A stretch of DNA of 64,000 nucleotides from Cymodocea nodosa. Its lineage: Eukaryota; Streptophyta; Magnoliopsida; Alismatales; Cymodoceaceae. The stretch lies in contig CM072343.1 in assembly GCA_036874045.1 (NCBI GenBank), forward strand, positions 12,110,001 through 12,174,000, given 5' to 3'. This document shows, in pieces, positions 34,524 to 46,983 of this stretch (within the stretch, counting starts at the first letter, position 1; each line of letters opens with the position of its first letter). Both the position numbers and the translations under genes were made by a program. Under the pieces are notes generated by a model. It was given only the letters and a program-made list of their open reading frames with translations, ran no database searches and had not been told where the DNA came from.

Positions 34524-37500
34524 TTATAAGTCATGCAAAGAACATATGCCTAGATTTCTTCTAATATGATTAAATGTTGATTCAATTAGAGGTTTTGTGA
34601 AAATATCTACAAGTTGATTTCCTATTGGAATAAACTTGAGTGAGATGTGCCCTTTTTCCACATGATCTCTCAAAAAATGATGTCTGATCTCAATATGCTT
34701 GGCTCTGGAATGTAGTACTATATTCTTGGATAAGCTTATTGCACTATTGTTATCACAAAGTATATCTGTATTTTGAATTTTCAATCTGTAATCTGCTAGA
34801 GTTTGCTACATCCATAAAATTTGAGTACAACATAAACCTACTATAATATATTCGGCTTCAATAGTGGATAATGCAATGTAGTTTTGTTTCTTACTGAACC
34901 ATGAAATTAAAGAATTTCCAAGCAGTTGGCATGTGCCACTTGTGCTTTTTCTATCTAATCTACTGCCTGCATAATCTTCATCACTATAACTTGTTAAAAT
35001 TAAACTACTGTCAACTGAGTAAAATAATCTGAAATCTTTAGTGCTATTTGGATTAAAATGTTGCATATTTTTATAGGATCTTATTGGTTATTAAAGTCAT
35101 ATTATGCATTTATTTCATTATTTAACCAATAAGAATCAATCCCCATTTTATATAGTTAAAAGTAGGAAATTATTTCATACATGCATCATTTATGAATTTT
35201 ATGGATGACTTGATACTTTGATGTATTTATTGTTGTGAAAAGTTTATAATTTAATAGGAATATCATAGAAATTAAAGATTGGAGGAAGAAAATCAAGTGG
35301 GATTTAATCCCAATCGTTGAATCAAAGATGGATCTCCAAACTTGGAAACTCTCCTTATAAAAGAGAGTGATGCACGTCTAGGGCTCTTCTCTTGGGCTCT
35401 TTTTGTTTTTCACCTCCAACACCACCAGCCGTCACCCCCTCTTGGAGCTCCACGTCTTGAAGCAAGGAAGGAGAATGCCGGTCATTCCACCACCTCTCTT
35501 CAACTCAGATCTCATCATCTTCATTCCACAAGTCATCTCCAACGTGAAAGCCTTCATTCCACATCTTGAAGGAGGGACGTCTACCTCTACAAGGGCTCTC
35601 TTCTTCATATGTGAGATTCCACAAATCGTTTCTCCACTTTCCCCTCTTCTTTGGCTTCAGATGTATCACATTTTATTATGTTTCACATAGGTAGTTATTT
35701 ATGTTCTTAGTTTTCATTGTAATAGGGTAAAAGTAGAAAGCAGATTCATTTTTATTTGTATGTTCCTTTTTGAATTAGTGAATCTTTGTTATCTTTATCT
35801 GAAAACCATAAAAATAGGTGTTGTTATTGATATATATTCATATATTCATGTTTGTTGATGCTGAAATCTGGATATTACATTCTGTTATGCATGAAACAAC
35901 ATAGAATTCGTTGAGTGTTGTGCATGTTGTTTGCAGATTTGCAGTTTTGTTGATTTGTTTTTATTCCGAGAATTCATATGTGTTCTAGAGCATTTCTATT
36001 TAACTGAAAATTCTGAAAAGCTTCACAATCGTGCTATTATAAGTCTTCTGTGATTCTCTAAAATTTCATAGTAATCCAAAAATATTTGATGTCATTTTGA
36101 AGCTATAACTGCATCAAGCACAGAATTCAATCTGAGACTCTTTTGTTGTGATTGTAACGCATTTTTCTCACAACTCAGATCACGTAAAAATTCTAATAAA
36201 TATTTCATTAATATGTAAATCTTGTCTATTTTGCAACACATTTGATTTTGGAATTTTTGGTTGAGTAATTCAGGATATATAAGGTTTTTAAGATACTATT
36301 ATTAACGCATAGAAGTTTCCAATTTTATGCAACATTTTCAATTTCCGAATTTTCAGCCATAACATTCGTGCGTTTTTAAGTGTGAAACTTTTTTTCTGAA
36401 GTTCACATTAACAGATCTAATTGAGATTAAATTTTTAGTCTAATCTATTGATTGGTCGATAAATTAAAAATCTGTGGACTTACTTTTTTTGTAGTCTAAT
36501 CTATATTTGGAAAGTATTTGCTTGCCATATTCTTGTAATTAAAATCCTAGATTATCCCCATTTCTCTATGGTTCGACCCGTACTTGCCAACATACTTCAT
36601 TAAATGCTATGCACTTACGGTTTATAAATTTAAAACTTCTAAAAAATCCAAACAAGTGCCTTGTAAATACTTGAAGATTCTTTTGATTGATTTTAGATGA
36701 GATTCTATTGGTGATGCTTTAATCCTAAGAAAAACTTCAACTCTTCTATCATGCTCATTTCAAATTTGTTTTTCATCATGTTTTGAAGTTCATGACATAG
36801 GTTTTTTGATGTAGCTCCAAAAATAATATCATCAACATAGATTTGAATGATCAACATGTGTAAATCAACAGATTTAACAAACAAAGTGTTGTCCACCTTG
36901 CCTATGATGAAATGATTTTCAGTTAAGAACTTTTTCAACTTTTCATACCATGCCCTAGGTGCTTGTTTCAGACCATATAAAGCTTTGTTTAGTCTGTAGA
37001 CATGATCTGAATTGACTTCAACTTCAAATCTGAGGAGTTGCTTAACAAATACTTCTTCTTGTATTTCTCCATTTAAAAATGCACTTTTTACATCCATTTG
37101 AAATAGTTTTATCCTCATACTACTTGCAAATGCAAGTAACATTTTGATAGCTTCTATTCTGGCTACAGGTGCAAATGTTTCTTCATAGTCAATGCCTTCT
37201 TGCTGATTATAAGTCGAGCTTTATTTCTGAGTATGTTCCCATCTTCATCTAATTTGTTTCTGAAAATCCATTTAGTCCCAATGATGGATTTTCCTATAGG
37301 TTTCTTCACTAATTCCTAGACATTATTTTTCTGGAATTGATTTAATTCTTCCTGCATAGCCATTATCTAGTAAATATCCTTACAAGCTTCATCTACTGAT
37401 TTTGGTTCAATTTCTGACACAAATGCACAATAATTGCAAATATCTTGTGCTTCGCTTCTAGTTTGTACTCCTTTGGATATATTTCCAATTATTTGTTCCA

Positions 37501-38932
37501 TGGGGTGATCAGATTTGAACTTCCAACTGTTTTGATTCTGATCTAAAGCTTGGGATCTGAGTTTTTGCTTGCAATTATCTTTTTCCAAATCTTCATTTTC
37601 ACTTTCACTATCAATCTTCAAATTTCTAAAATTCTAAATCAAATCTTCATCAAACTGAACATTTATACTTTCCTCTGCTTTTCTATCTTTATCAAAGTAC
37701 ACTCTGTAAGCTTTGCTTCTAGATGAGTATCCAACAAGTATGGTAGGTTCAGATTTTGAGTCAAACTTGTCTTTAGTATCTCTAGTGTTTAATACAAAGC
37801 ATTTGCATCGGAATGTCTTAAAATATCCAACATTTGGAGTTTTGTGAAACCAAAGTTCAAAAGGTGTCTTAGTTTGCAAAGATCTGATATGAGTTATGTT
37901 GGAGATGTGACAAGCTGTACCTACAGCTTCAGCCCAAAGAAATTTTGGTAGATCAAAGGCATTCAACATAGTTCTAGCCATTTCTTGCAATGTTCTATTT
38001 TTCCTTTCCACAACTTCATTTTGAGCTAGAGTTCTAGGGCAAGAGAATTCATGTAGGATTCCAAATGAATTACAAAAGTTTTCGAATTCATAATTTTCAA
38101 ATTCTCCTCTATGATCACTTCTGATTTTCTTCATTGTTAGTTCCTTCTAATTTTGAACTCTTATGCAAAAGTTTCTAAATTCATTACATGTCTCATTTTT
38201 ATGTGTCAAAAATATTACCCAAGTTAATCTGAAGAAATCATCTACAATAACAAAGGTATATTTTCGACCCCCAAGACTTGATACTTGAGTTGGGCCAAAA
38301 AGATCCAGATGTAAGAGTTCTAGTGGCCTTTTGGTGGTAATCTCATTTTTGCTATGAAAAGATGTTCTCTTCTGCTTGCCTAGCATATAGTCACTACACA
38401 CCCTATATTTCTTGAATTCAAGTTTAGGTAGTCCCTTGACTCGATCATTCTTGGATAATTTTCTAAGAGTCTTCATACTAACATGACCAAGTCTTTTATG
38501 CCACAACCAATCATCTTCACTAGATGCTACCAAACAAGAATTACTTGCAGAATTTTCACATAGAAAGTTTAGTGTATAAATTAAGCAATTTCTAACACCA
38601 GTAAATTTTATCTCATTTGTAGCTGGATCAATGACGTAACAATTTTCAGTAGTAAAAGAGACAGAATAACCTTTATCACATAGTTGTCCTACACTTAATA
38701 AATTTTGTTTTAGTCCATTAACATGCAAGACATTCTCAATTCCACCATTTTCAGATGTTATATTTCCTATTGCAGTAATTTTATATTTTTCATTATTCCT
38801 AAATTTAACAGATCCTGAACTTAAGCTTTTAACTGAATCAAGAAATCTTTTCTTACCTGTCATGTGCTTTGAGCATCCACTATCCACAATCCATTTTGTT
38901 GTATGTGCTTGAAGCTCCTTGTTATCCTGCAA
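34524..38932 (-). pseudogene. Copia A pol fossil: protease, integrase, RT, RNase H
   Basis: On the - strand from 38932: WIVDSGCSKHMTG (protease active site plus flanking), WHKRLGHVSMKTLRKL (GAG-pre-integrase), integrase core with HLDLFGPTQV and IRSDHRGEFENYEF then EVVERKNRTLQEMAR (37634-38350). RT occupies about 37310-36690 ([34 protein letters not shown]). RNase H is 35040-34524 (SYSDEDYAGSRLDRKSTSG, then SLSKNIVLHSRAKHIEIRHHFLRD). A solo LTR splits RT from RNase H, and some sequence between them has been lost. Several breaks. Family: Ty1/copia, possibly SIRE/Tork group; lineage not certain. Confidence 0.88.
35045..36654 (+). repeat. Solo LTR of an Athila/Tat-type element in copia A
   Basis: 1,610 bp bounded by a perfect 5-bp duplication AGTGC (35040-35044, 36655-36659). 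Its ends are inverted repeats (TATTTGGATT ... AATCCAAACA). Near the 3' end it has TTCGACCCGTACTTGCCAAC and TGCACTTACGG, the U5 block also seen in the Athila-like LTRs, so it is in + orientation. There is no interior, so it arose by LTR-LTR recombination. It belongs to a different family from copies 1-3. Two ORFs in it (35342-35690) look like chance. Confidence 0.85.
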
Positions 38933-40055
38933 TTTATACTAAAATTAAAGCTTTTGGTACCCAAATCTTCTTGGGTCCAATAGAGTTAGTCCTTAAAACA
39001 TTAAATTTATTGCCTTTTAGCAGCCAAAAATGACCCGATCTTCTTCTGATAGCAAAAACAATGGTGTCATCTCTATATGATCGAATCATGCCACCACAAT
39101 AAGGTACTTCATGTGGTGTAGCATACCCTAGGCCAAATTTAATTCCATTAGGTCATTGAGATCCTATTATTTTATCTAGTCTTTTTTGACCTTGTGTAAA
39201 TTTGCAGATGGTACTTTTCAGATCAGAGATTGTAGTTAATAAATATTTATTTTCTTCTTTTAAATCACAGTTATCACAACTATATTTATCCAGGTTAGTT
39301 TTCACATTTCTATTTTCAACTAGAGTAGTTTCTAATTCAACAAAAGAATCTTCTAAACAAGTATTCAACCATTTAATTTCTTTCTTATATTCTCTACATT
39401 GACATAAAGATTATCTACAGTACACAGAAGATTATTAACATCTAATTCATCATGCACATTTTCAGAACAATAAGAATAAGTGGAGCATACCTCTTGTGCT
39501 GCAAAGCACATGTTGGCTATAGCTTCACCTTTAGAGTCTAAAGAACTGTTTGAGGAGCTACTATCATCCCAAGTAGCTTTAAGAGCCATTTTCTTTTTGT
39601 TCTTCCATCTCTTCTTCTTATTTATCTGATCCTCTTCTTTTTGTAACGGACAAAAGGTTCGTATGTGCCCTTGCCTTTTGCATTTATAGCATGTAGAGAC
39701 TGTTCTTTTGGAGGAGCTAGACTTATTGCTTTTCTTCATGAATTTTCTGAAATTTCTCGCTAGCAGCATAATCTCATCCTCATCTGAGCTTAGAGCTTCT
39801 TTTGTTGAAGGAAATGCAATTTCCTTTTTCTTCTCAGTTTTCTTTTCAACAAATCCCTCCTGTTCCTTGTAGTCCTTCATTTGAACCTCGTGGGTCAGTA
39901 GATTGCCTAACAGTTCTTCAATAGTGTAGTTGTTGAAATCCTTGGAATCTTGAATGGAGGTAGATTTCTATTTCCACTCAATAGTTAAACTTCTCAGGAT
40001 CTTTTGTACCTGTTCACATGAAGAGAATTCCTTTCCCAAGCCTTTAAGACTGTTA
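38933..40055 (-). pseudogene. Copia A gag fossil, distal part
   Basis: From 40055 leftwards on the - strand: a UBN2-type gag continuation, an acidic segment (SSDEDEIMLLARNFRKF), the zinc knuckle CYKCKRQGHIRTFC (39690-39650), and a Lys-rich then Ser-rich segment, followed by a coiled-coil stretch (39368-39153). The N-terminal part is displaced to 57340-57598 by insertion of copy 3. Some breaks. Confidence 0.8.
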
Positions 40056-40060
40056 ATGAT
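40056..40060. repeat. Target-site duplication ATGAT, left of copy 3
   Basis: ATGAT here and again at 57335-57339 directly flank TGTTTAG...AAACA, as expected for one retroviral-type integration of copy 3 into copia A gag. Confidence 0.9.
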
Positions 40061-40384
40061 TGTTTAGAATGAAAAACTGCATATTATTAACGGTTAAATG
40101 ATGGTTAATTACATAATATTTAGCTTATCATATAAGAATTAAGTCATTATGTTATAATTGCACTGTTATATGCTTTAATAGAAGAATTTGCTTAATTTGG
40201 GGGAATTAATGTTAATTTAGTACATTTATGAACTATTGGTAAGTTGCAGGCTATGAAATTCTTAAGTATCCGAATATTCTAATATTTCGGACAGTTATGT
40301 TTAACAGACCGAATATGTATCGGATAGTTATGTTTAAATTGCCGAACAGTTATGTTTTGAGAGAATATTTTATTATTTCCTTAA

Positions 40385-40800
40385 GTACACGTGTCGAAAC
40401 CATAATAAGTGACTTAAGTGAGTTATCTATAACTATCCAAAATTACAGTTGGGCATCGGATAGTTATCCCTGTAACTCTCCGAAATCTCTTTTTATTTAT
40501 AAAATAGCTGAGGACACGTGTCATGTTCTGGGAAATTGACTTAAGTGGATTTTCGATGAGTTAGTTGTAACTATCCGAAATGCAGCTGAGCATCGGATAG
40601 TTAGACCTGTAACTCTTTGAAATATTATTTTATGATTAAACTGCTGCTGACACGTGTCGAGATCCGGTAGATTTACTTAAGTTATATATCAGTGAGTTAT
40701 TTGTAACTATCCAAAATGCATCTGAGCATCGGATAGTTAAGTTTATAAGTATCTGAAATGCACCTGAGCATCAGATAGTTAAATTTATGCACGTGTTTTA
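40385..40800 (+). promoter_or_regulatory. U3 array: G-boxes with TAACTATCC/GGATAGTTA inverted words
   Basis: Four CACGTG sites (40388, 40515, 40651, 40790), three of them as ACACGTGTC, alternate with pairs of TAACTATCCRA and TCGGATAGTTA roughly 130 bp apart. G-boxes bind plant bZIP and bHLH factors (ABA, light and stress responses), so this is the likely enhancer zone upstream of the TATA-like site at 41030. The binding role is inferred. The same array is in the 3' LTR (55485-55900). Confidence 0.6.
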
Positions 40801-41029
40801 TAGTTAAATCAACGAAGAAAGTCCGTTGAGTTATCTATAACTCCACGGACTATATATTTTCTAATATGCCATTGTAGCGGTTGCAGGAACAGACAGTTGG
40901 AAGAGAAAAACCATGTCTGCACGTATCACGTAGGAATTCAATCACGTAGGGAGAAGAAAGCATCGCCGTTGATATGAATGAAGGAAATCCAACCGACCAT
41001 TCAAGCAGAAGCAGCTACTACTGAAGAAA

Positions 41030-41037
41030 TATAAAAG
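41030..41037 (+). promoter_or_regulatory. Candidate TATA box in the 5' LTR
   Basis: TATAAAAG, conserved at 12201-12208 and 56140-56147. An alternative, CTATATATTTT near 40850, lies 180 bp upstream. The transcript start is not visible. Confidence 0.4.
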
Positions 41038-41891
41038 AAAAGAAGAAAAAAAGAAGAAGTGTGTGATCGATGGACGGACAGTGTGTGTAGAGGAGGATCA
41101 GCGTCGCAATTCTCTAAAGTACCACACCAACCATCATCATCACCATCATCACCACTATAATCACCAACCATTGGAGGTCTGTGAGGATACTTGCTTGATG
41201 TCGGGTCGATTCCGAGCCAAACATAGTGTCTGACAACTACTGTGAGGAGTGATCACGTCACGGGAAGGGAAGCCATTTTCACCAAGCACCGACTCATATT
41301 TTAGGAGATCGTAAAGCTTTTAGCCTTGGCTTCGGGTTGATGCCTGTATGCTGAAGAGGAGATCATCTTCCAATTCTGGACTCGCGATTCTAGGGAGAGG
41401 AGACAGGATTGTAAGTGGTTTAATTTTCAATGGTGTAATCGCGTTGCAAGTAATGTCGGAAGTATTTACTATCAAGTGAGATTACTTTACATTTCACTTG
41501 TCGCCCATTTCCATGTTCATATTAAAACAAAAATACCAAAAACAATTTATCTATGTTTGTATGTTGTATTTGAGTGTTGTATTGTTTGCGTTGTATCGTG
41601 ATTAATGTTATCTTTGTCAGTGTTGTGATTGTTTTATGTTTATTTTAGTTTTACAGTTTACTAAAATTGGTTCGTTCAAAAGACTTAAAGATTTTAATGG
41701 TTACTATTTGAATTATTTGAATGTTAGTATTGCTCAATGATAAATCCAATGTTAACTAACATTAAAGAGCTTAATTGATGTTATTTACAATCTGTGGAAT
41801 CGCCCAATGGTTGGCCGAATTCCTCTGTAAATAGTAGTATTAAAAAGAAAAGTCAGGCTCGTGGAGTTAACTTAAGTCCACAAGGTTAGTC

Positions 41892-41915
41892 CGTTGAGTT
41901 AGCCATAACTCAACG
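41892..41915 (+). repeat. Perfect 10-bp hairpin in U5 (CGTTGAGTTA / TAACTCAACG)
   Basis: A 10-bp stem with the 4-base loop GCCA. The same perfect hairpin is at 13077-13100 and 57000-57023. It is the cleanest member of a word family scattered through all these elements. Confidence 0.85.
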
Positions 41916-42230
41916 AACTTAGTCCGTTGAGTTAACTATAAATCAACGGAGAGCTTATTGAATATATAAATTTGATTTTTAACAAATGAATAGTTCTCAA
42001 GTTCGTCTGCAATTCCCTGTGGGATCAACCTGTACTTGCACACTGATACAATAGACACTATGCACTTGTAGTTAAAAGTACAAATTGGAATTAATATCTA
42101 AATTGTATTAAAGGTTGTTTGTTTACTTCTAAAAGAGAGAATAGGCATAAAGATAAATTAACTAAGTAAAAACAGAAGTAACAAATCCAAGTTTTTCTAG
42201 TGTATTGCTGGAAAACCCAAACAAGTTGTA

Positions 42231-42248
42231 TGGCGCCGTTGCCGGGGA
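42231..42248 (+). other. Primer-binding site, tRNA-Asp type
   Basis: TGGCGCCGTTGCCGGGGA, seven bases after the 5' LTR, complements the 3' end of plant tRNA-Asp. It is the primer commonly found in Athila and related env-class Ty3/gypsy elements. Confidence 0.9.
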
Positions 42249-42341
42249 ATTGAATTGAATTGAATTAAATTGATATAAGCAACTGTTAGAGCTGTTTCAT
42301 TTAAATAGCCAAAGTGTGTGTTTTCTTCTATAATTGAGAAT

Positions 42342-43249
42342 ATGGCATATGCTTATGCTCAAAGATTTCTGAAACCTGTAATTAGCATATGTGAATTCTA
42401 CAATTCTGAAGGACACGACATTTCTGACTGTTTGAAATTGAGACGTTTACAAATTGTTAGATCCCATGAACATCAAATGAATTATCCTCAATATAATAGA
42501 GCCAAGTATGAGAATCCTATAGTTTACCCAACTAATGGTCAGTATAGAATGTGTAATATGATGAGAGACACTGAAGTTTGGGATAGCTATGACAGACTGG
42601 AGCATAGTATAGAGCAAAATCTGGACAAACTGGAACACTTTGTGTGTCAACAACAAGAAGTCAACCAATTAAACGATAAGGAGGCATATTCAGAACCTAA
42701 AAGGGATATGATTTACGAAACTGAAAAAACTATAAAGAAAATTGATCAACAAGTGAATGCAATGGAATTAGATGATCTTGAAAAAAAATTAAAAGCATTA
42801 AACGAAAATGCAATGAAAATACAAGTTATGCAACAGGACAATGAAAATTATAATGTTATAAACCTGCATAACCTGCAAAATATACAGCAAACAGAAAAGA
42901 CTAATGCAAGAGAATTTAAAGAATGCACTTTAAAACTAAAAACAATTGAAGATCATAATCACGAAAATGATATACAAAAACATCATGATAGTAACGAAAA
43001 TCTAGAAGATGTATGTGTAACATTAAGATCTAGAACTAATATACCACCATGAACTCAAAATGAAAATCATATGAAGGTGGAGAAGAGTAAAAATCAAAAT
43101 GATAATGAAAAAATAGCTGAAAATCTAGAAATCACTGAAGAACAATCTAAATTTGCGAATGAAGCTAAAAATGATCAAACAAATCAACTAAAAGAAAAAG
43201 AGTCTTTGAAATCAAAATCTTTAGCACCCTATCCTAAAAGATTACAATA
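42342..43249 (+). pseudogene. Short 5' gag ORF: zinc-knuckle-like motif and coiled coil, no capsid domain
   Basis: Starts MAYAYAQRFLKPVISICEF. CEFYNSEGHDISDC at residues ~17-30 is a CCHC-type knuckle in spacing (C-x2-x-x4-H-x4-C) and in context equals the CEIC..GH...C box in the middle of Athila Gag. A long Lys/Glu/Asn-rich coiled coil follows. The segment VCVTLRSRTNIPP near 43015-43050 equals the Athila 'TLRSGK' box that precedes protease. The usual capsid domain (LPHFHGLE...) is absent here and lies instead at 50742-52083. A few breaks. Confidence 0.75.
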
Positions 43250-46200
43250 GACAAATCCTAAAAAACAAAAAAAAATCAGAGAATTTTTGAAAAAGTACAA
43301 GTTAATATTCCTTTGTTAGATCTATTGCAGAAAATGCCACCTTGTGCTAAATTTCTTAAGGATTGGTGTACTAAGAAAAGAGAGCGAAAAGTTCTTAGAA
43401 AGGTCTTTTTAGCTGAGCAAAGTAGTTCCCTATTTCTGCCACAAATTCCTAAAAAGTTATCTGATCTTGGAATCCTTGTTATATCATGCACCATAGGAAA
43501 TACCATTTTAGAAAGAACATTAATAGACTTAGGTGCAGGTATAAATGTTATGCCAAGTGATATATTTGCATCCTTAGGATTAGAAGGCTTAACTCCTACT
43601 AGTACGATTATTCAATTAGCTGATAGAAGTATAAGAAACCCTAGAGGAAAAATAGAGGATGTCTTAATTAAAATCAAAAATTTTATATATCCTATTGATA
43701 TTGTAATTTTGGATTCCCAACAAATTAAGTATAAAAATAGTGATACATCTTTAATTTTGGGAATGCCATATTTAGCAACATCAGGGGCTGTTATAAATTG
43801 TAAAACTGGAGTAATGAAGTTAGCATATGGTAATGAGGATACTCAATTAAATATTTTCAAACCAGAAAGGTTTGAGGAGTTAGAAATGTCCTTACATACC
43901 ATAGACTTTTTAGAGGATGAAGGTGATATGCTAGATGATGTGATTCAAGAAGAATTAAATAGGCAAATCAATTCTGAAACTTTAGAAGAAAGTGAAAGCA
44001 TAAATATAGAAGGAGATCGGGAAGAAATTAATTTAAAAAATGATGATGTTCAGTTAGGAGCTCTAGCATCTGATGGGCAGCATTTAGAATTAAAACCTTT
44101 ACCTCCTGAATTAACCTATATATTTCGGGAAGATAAATGTACCTGTCCAATCATTATTGCTTCAGATTTAAAAGAGTATCAAATAGTTAAATTAAAAGAT
44201 GTAGTAAAAAGTTATAAAGAAGTAATAGGATGGACTATGACTGATATTAAAGGGTTAAGTTCAACTTTATGCTGTCACCACATATATTTAGAAGAGAATG
44301 CTAAATCTATTAGAATTCCTGAGAGGAGATTAAATCCAAACCTTAAAGAAGTAGTCAAGAAGGAAATAGTTAAATGGTTAGATAATGATATAATTTATCC
44401 GATTTCTGATAGCTCGTGGGTTAGTCCAATCCATGTAGTTCCCAAGAAATCAGGATTAACAGTTATTAGGAATGAAAGTCAAGACTTGATACCTACTAGA
44501 ATTCAATCAGGCTAGAGAGTATGTATAGACTATATAAAGTTGAATGCTGTGACTAGGAAATATTATTTTCCCTTACCTTTTATAGACCAAATGCTGGAAA
44601 GATTAGCAAGGCAAGAATATTTTTATTTCCTAGATGGGTATTCAGGGTATAATCAAATTCCAGTAGCATTAGAGGATCAAGAGAAAACAACTTTCACCTG
44701 TCCTAATGGAACTTATGCTTTTAAAAGAACGCCATTCGGATTATGCAATGCGCTAGCTATCTTTCAAAGATGTGTGTAGGGCATATTTACTAGAATGACT
44801 AAGGATTTTTTAGAAATATTTATGGATGCTTTTACTGTATATGGCAACTCATATGAAGTGTGTTTAAGCAATTTAGACCAAATATTAAAACGCTGTGTGG
44901 AAAAAAATCTGGTTTTAAATTGGGAAAAATGTCACTTCATGGTTAAACAAGGAATAGTCTTTGGGCATGTTGTTTCTAAAAAAGGGTTGGAAGTAGATAA
45001 AGCTAAAATAGAAGTAATATCTAATCTACCAGAACCTAAATCAGTAAAAGATATTAGATCATTTCTAGGACATGCTGGTTTTTATAAAAGATTTATTAAA
45101 GACTTTAGCAAGATAGCTAGACCTTTAACTAATCTATTAAAAGATGTTCCATTTAACTTTGATAAAAATTGCAAGGAAGCATTTTTCAGACTTAAGACTA
45201 GCTTAATTTCAACTCCTATAATTCAAGCACCTGATTGGAACCATCCATTTCAGTTAATGTGCGATGCTTCTGATTTTACTATAGGAGCAGTGTTAGGACA
45301 GAAGATAGAAAAATCTCCTAGAGTGATTCATTATGCAAGCAAAACCTTAAATGATGCTCAAGTTAATTACACAACTACTGAAAAAGAATTATTAGCTGTT
45401 GTGTTTGCTTTAGAAAAGTTTAGATCATATCTAATTGGAGCTAAAGTAATAGTATACACGGATCATTCAGCTCTAAAACATCTAATAAAGAAAAAAGAAA
45501 CTAAACCTAGATTGATCTGATGGATATTATTATTACAAGAATTTGATCTAGAAATTAAAGATAAAAAAGGTTGTGAGAATGTAGTAGCAGATCATTTATC
45601 AAGATTACAAATAGAAAAATCAAATATTGAAATTAAGGATAATTTTCCTGATGAATAGTTAATGACCATCAACACAATGCCTTGGTATGTAGACAGAGTT
45701 AATTACTTAGTTACTAGTTTAACACCTAAGGATTGGAATAGACAGGATAAGAAATTGTTTTTCTCAAGAGTAAAATATTACTATTGGGAAGACCCATACT
45801 TATTTAAGAAATGTCCTGATCTGGCTTTAAGGAGGTGTGTTCCAGAAACTGAATATCCGAGTATATTATCTTTCTGTCATGACCAGGCTTGTGGAGGACA
45901 TTTTGGTTCAGGGAAATCTGCTGCAAAAATTCTACAATGTGGGTTTTATTGGCCAACACTATTCAAAGATGCTCATAAATATTGCTTAAGTTGTTTAAGA
46001 TGTCAACAAATAGGAAGAATACCAAAGAGGAATATGATGCCTCTTAATCCTATTATTGAGGTTGAAATCTTTGATTTATGGGGAATAGATTTTATGGGTC
46101 CATTTCCTATGTCTAATCAATTTAATTACATTTTGTTGGGGGTGGATTATGTATTAAAATGGCTAGAAGCTATCCCTACAAAAACTAATGACAACAAAGT

Positions 46201-46983
46201 GGTAATACAATTTATAAGAACAAATATATTTGCCAGATTTGGAATACCTAAAGCTATTATCAGTGATAGAGGAACTCATTTCTGTAATAGAAGTTTTGAA
46301 GCCTTAATGAAGAAATATGGAGTAAACCACAAAATTGCAACATCATATCATCCGCAAACAAGTGGACAAGTAGAAAGTGCAAACAAACAAATTAAATTAA
46401 TTTTGGAAAAAGTAGTAAATCCTACTAAGACAAATTGGGCTAATAGATTGGTAGATGCACTTTGGGCTTATAGAACTGCTTATAAAGCGAGCTTAGGTAT
46501 GTCACCTTTTAGGCTAGTATATGGAAAAAGTTGTCATTTACCTACTGAAATAGAACATAAAGCTTATTGGGCATTAAAAACTCTGAACATTAATTTAAAT
46601 CAAGCTACTGAAAATAGAAAAATGCAACTAATTGAATTAGAAGAATTTAGAAATGAAGCTTATTTGAAGACTGTAAGAGAAAAAGAAAAATTAAATTTTG
46701 GCATGATAGAAAAATTATTCCTAAAAGCTTTGAAATAGGACAAGAAGTATATCTTTATATGGCTAGACTCCATAACCATCTAGGAAAATTGAAATCTAGA
46801 TGAGTAGGACCTTACATAGTTCGAAATGTTTATCCTTATGGAGCTATTGAAATTGAAAATCCTAAAAATCAGAATATATTTAAAGTAAGTGGACAAAGAC
46901 TTAAACCTATTCTGAAAACACCAAAAAGCTCCTTTGGAATTATAGAAGAAGTCAAAGTAGAGGATTACTCGAGTTTTACTTAG
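43250..46983 (+). pseudogene. Protease-RT-RNase H-integrase fossil (copy 3)
   Basis: The linker VNIPLLDLLQKMPPCAKFLKDW is Athila-type. Protease at about 43480-43760 has LIDLGAGINVMP and a later LGMPYL. The RT region spans about 44380-45000 (FTCPNGTYAFKR, FMDx[13 protein letters not shown]). RNase H is at 45230-45530. Integrase follows from 45880, with HHCC finger ([27 protein letters not shown] ... CLRCQQIG) and DDE core ([31 protein letters not shown]). The tail ends EDYSSFT at 46983. About five breaks. Close to copy 1 at 1-2620. Confidence 0.92.

Larger units (their letters stand above)
40061..42223 (+). repeat. 5' LTR of copy 3 (2,163 bp)
   Basis: TGTTTAGAATG ... CCCAAACA, matched by 55160-57334. 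U3 holds a semi-tandem array with four CACGTG G-boxes. The TATA-like TATAAAAG is at 41030-41037. A GC-richer leader zone follows (41080-41400). A conserved donor-like GTAAGT sits at 41411. U5 carries the hairpins at 41870-41950 and the GATCAACCTGTACTTGCAC block at 42025. Confidence 0.92.

Noticed and set aside
35342-35690. Two overlapping open frames in the solo LTR
   Set aside because: Ser/His/Leu-rich composition with no recognisable domain, within an LTR; most likely untranslated leader.
42231-42248. Could the tRNA-like 18-mer be part of a tRNA gene?
   Set aside because: Only the 3'-end complement is present, at the fixed distance from the LTR; it is a primer-binding site.
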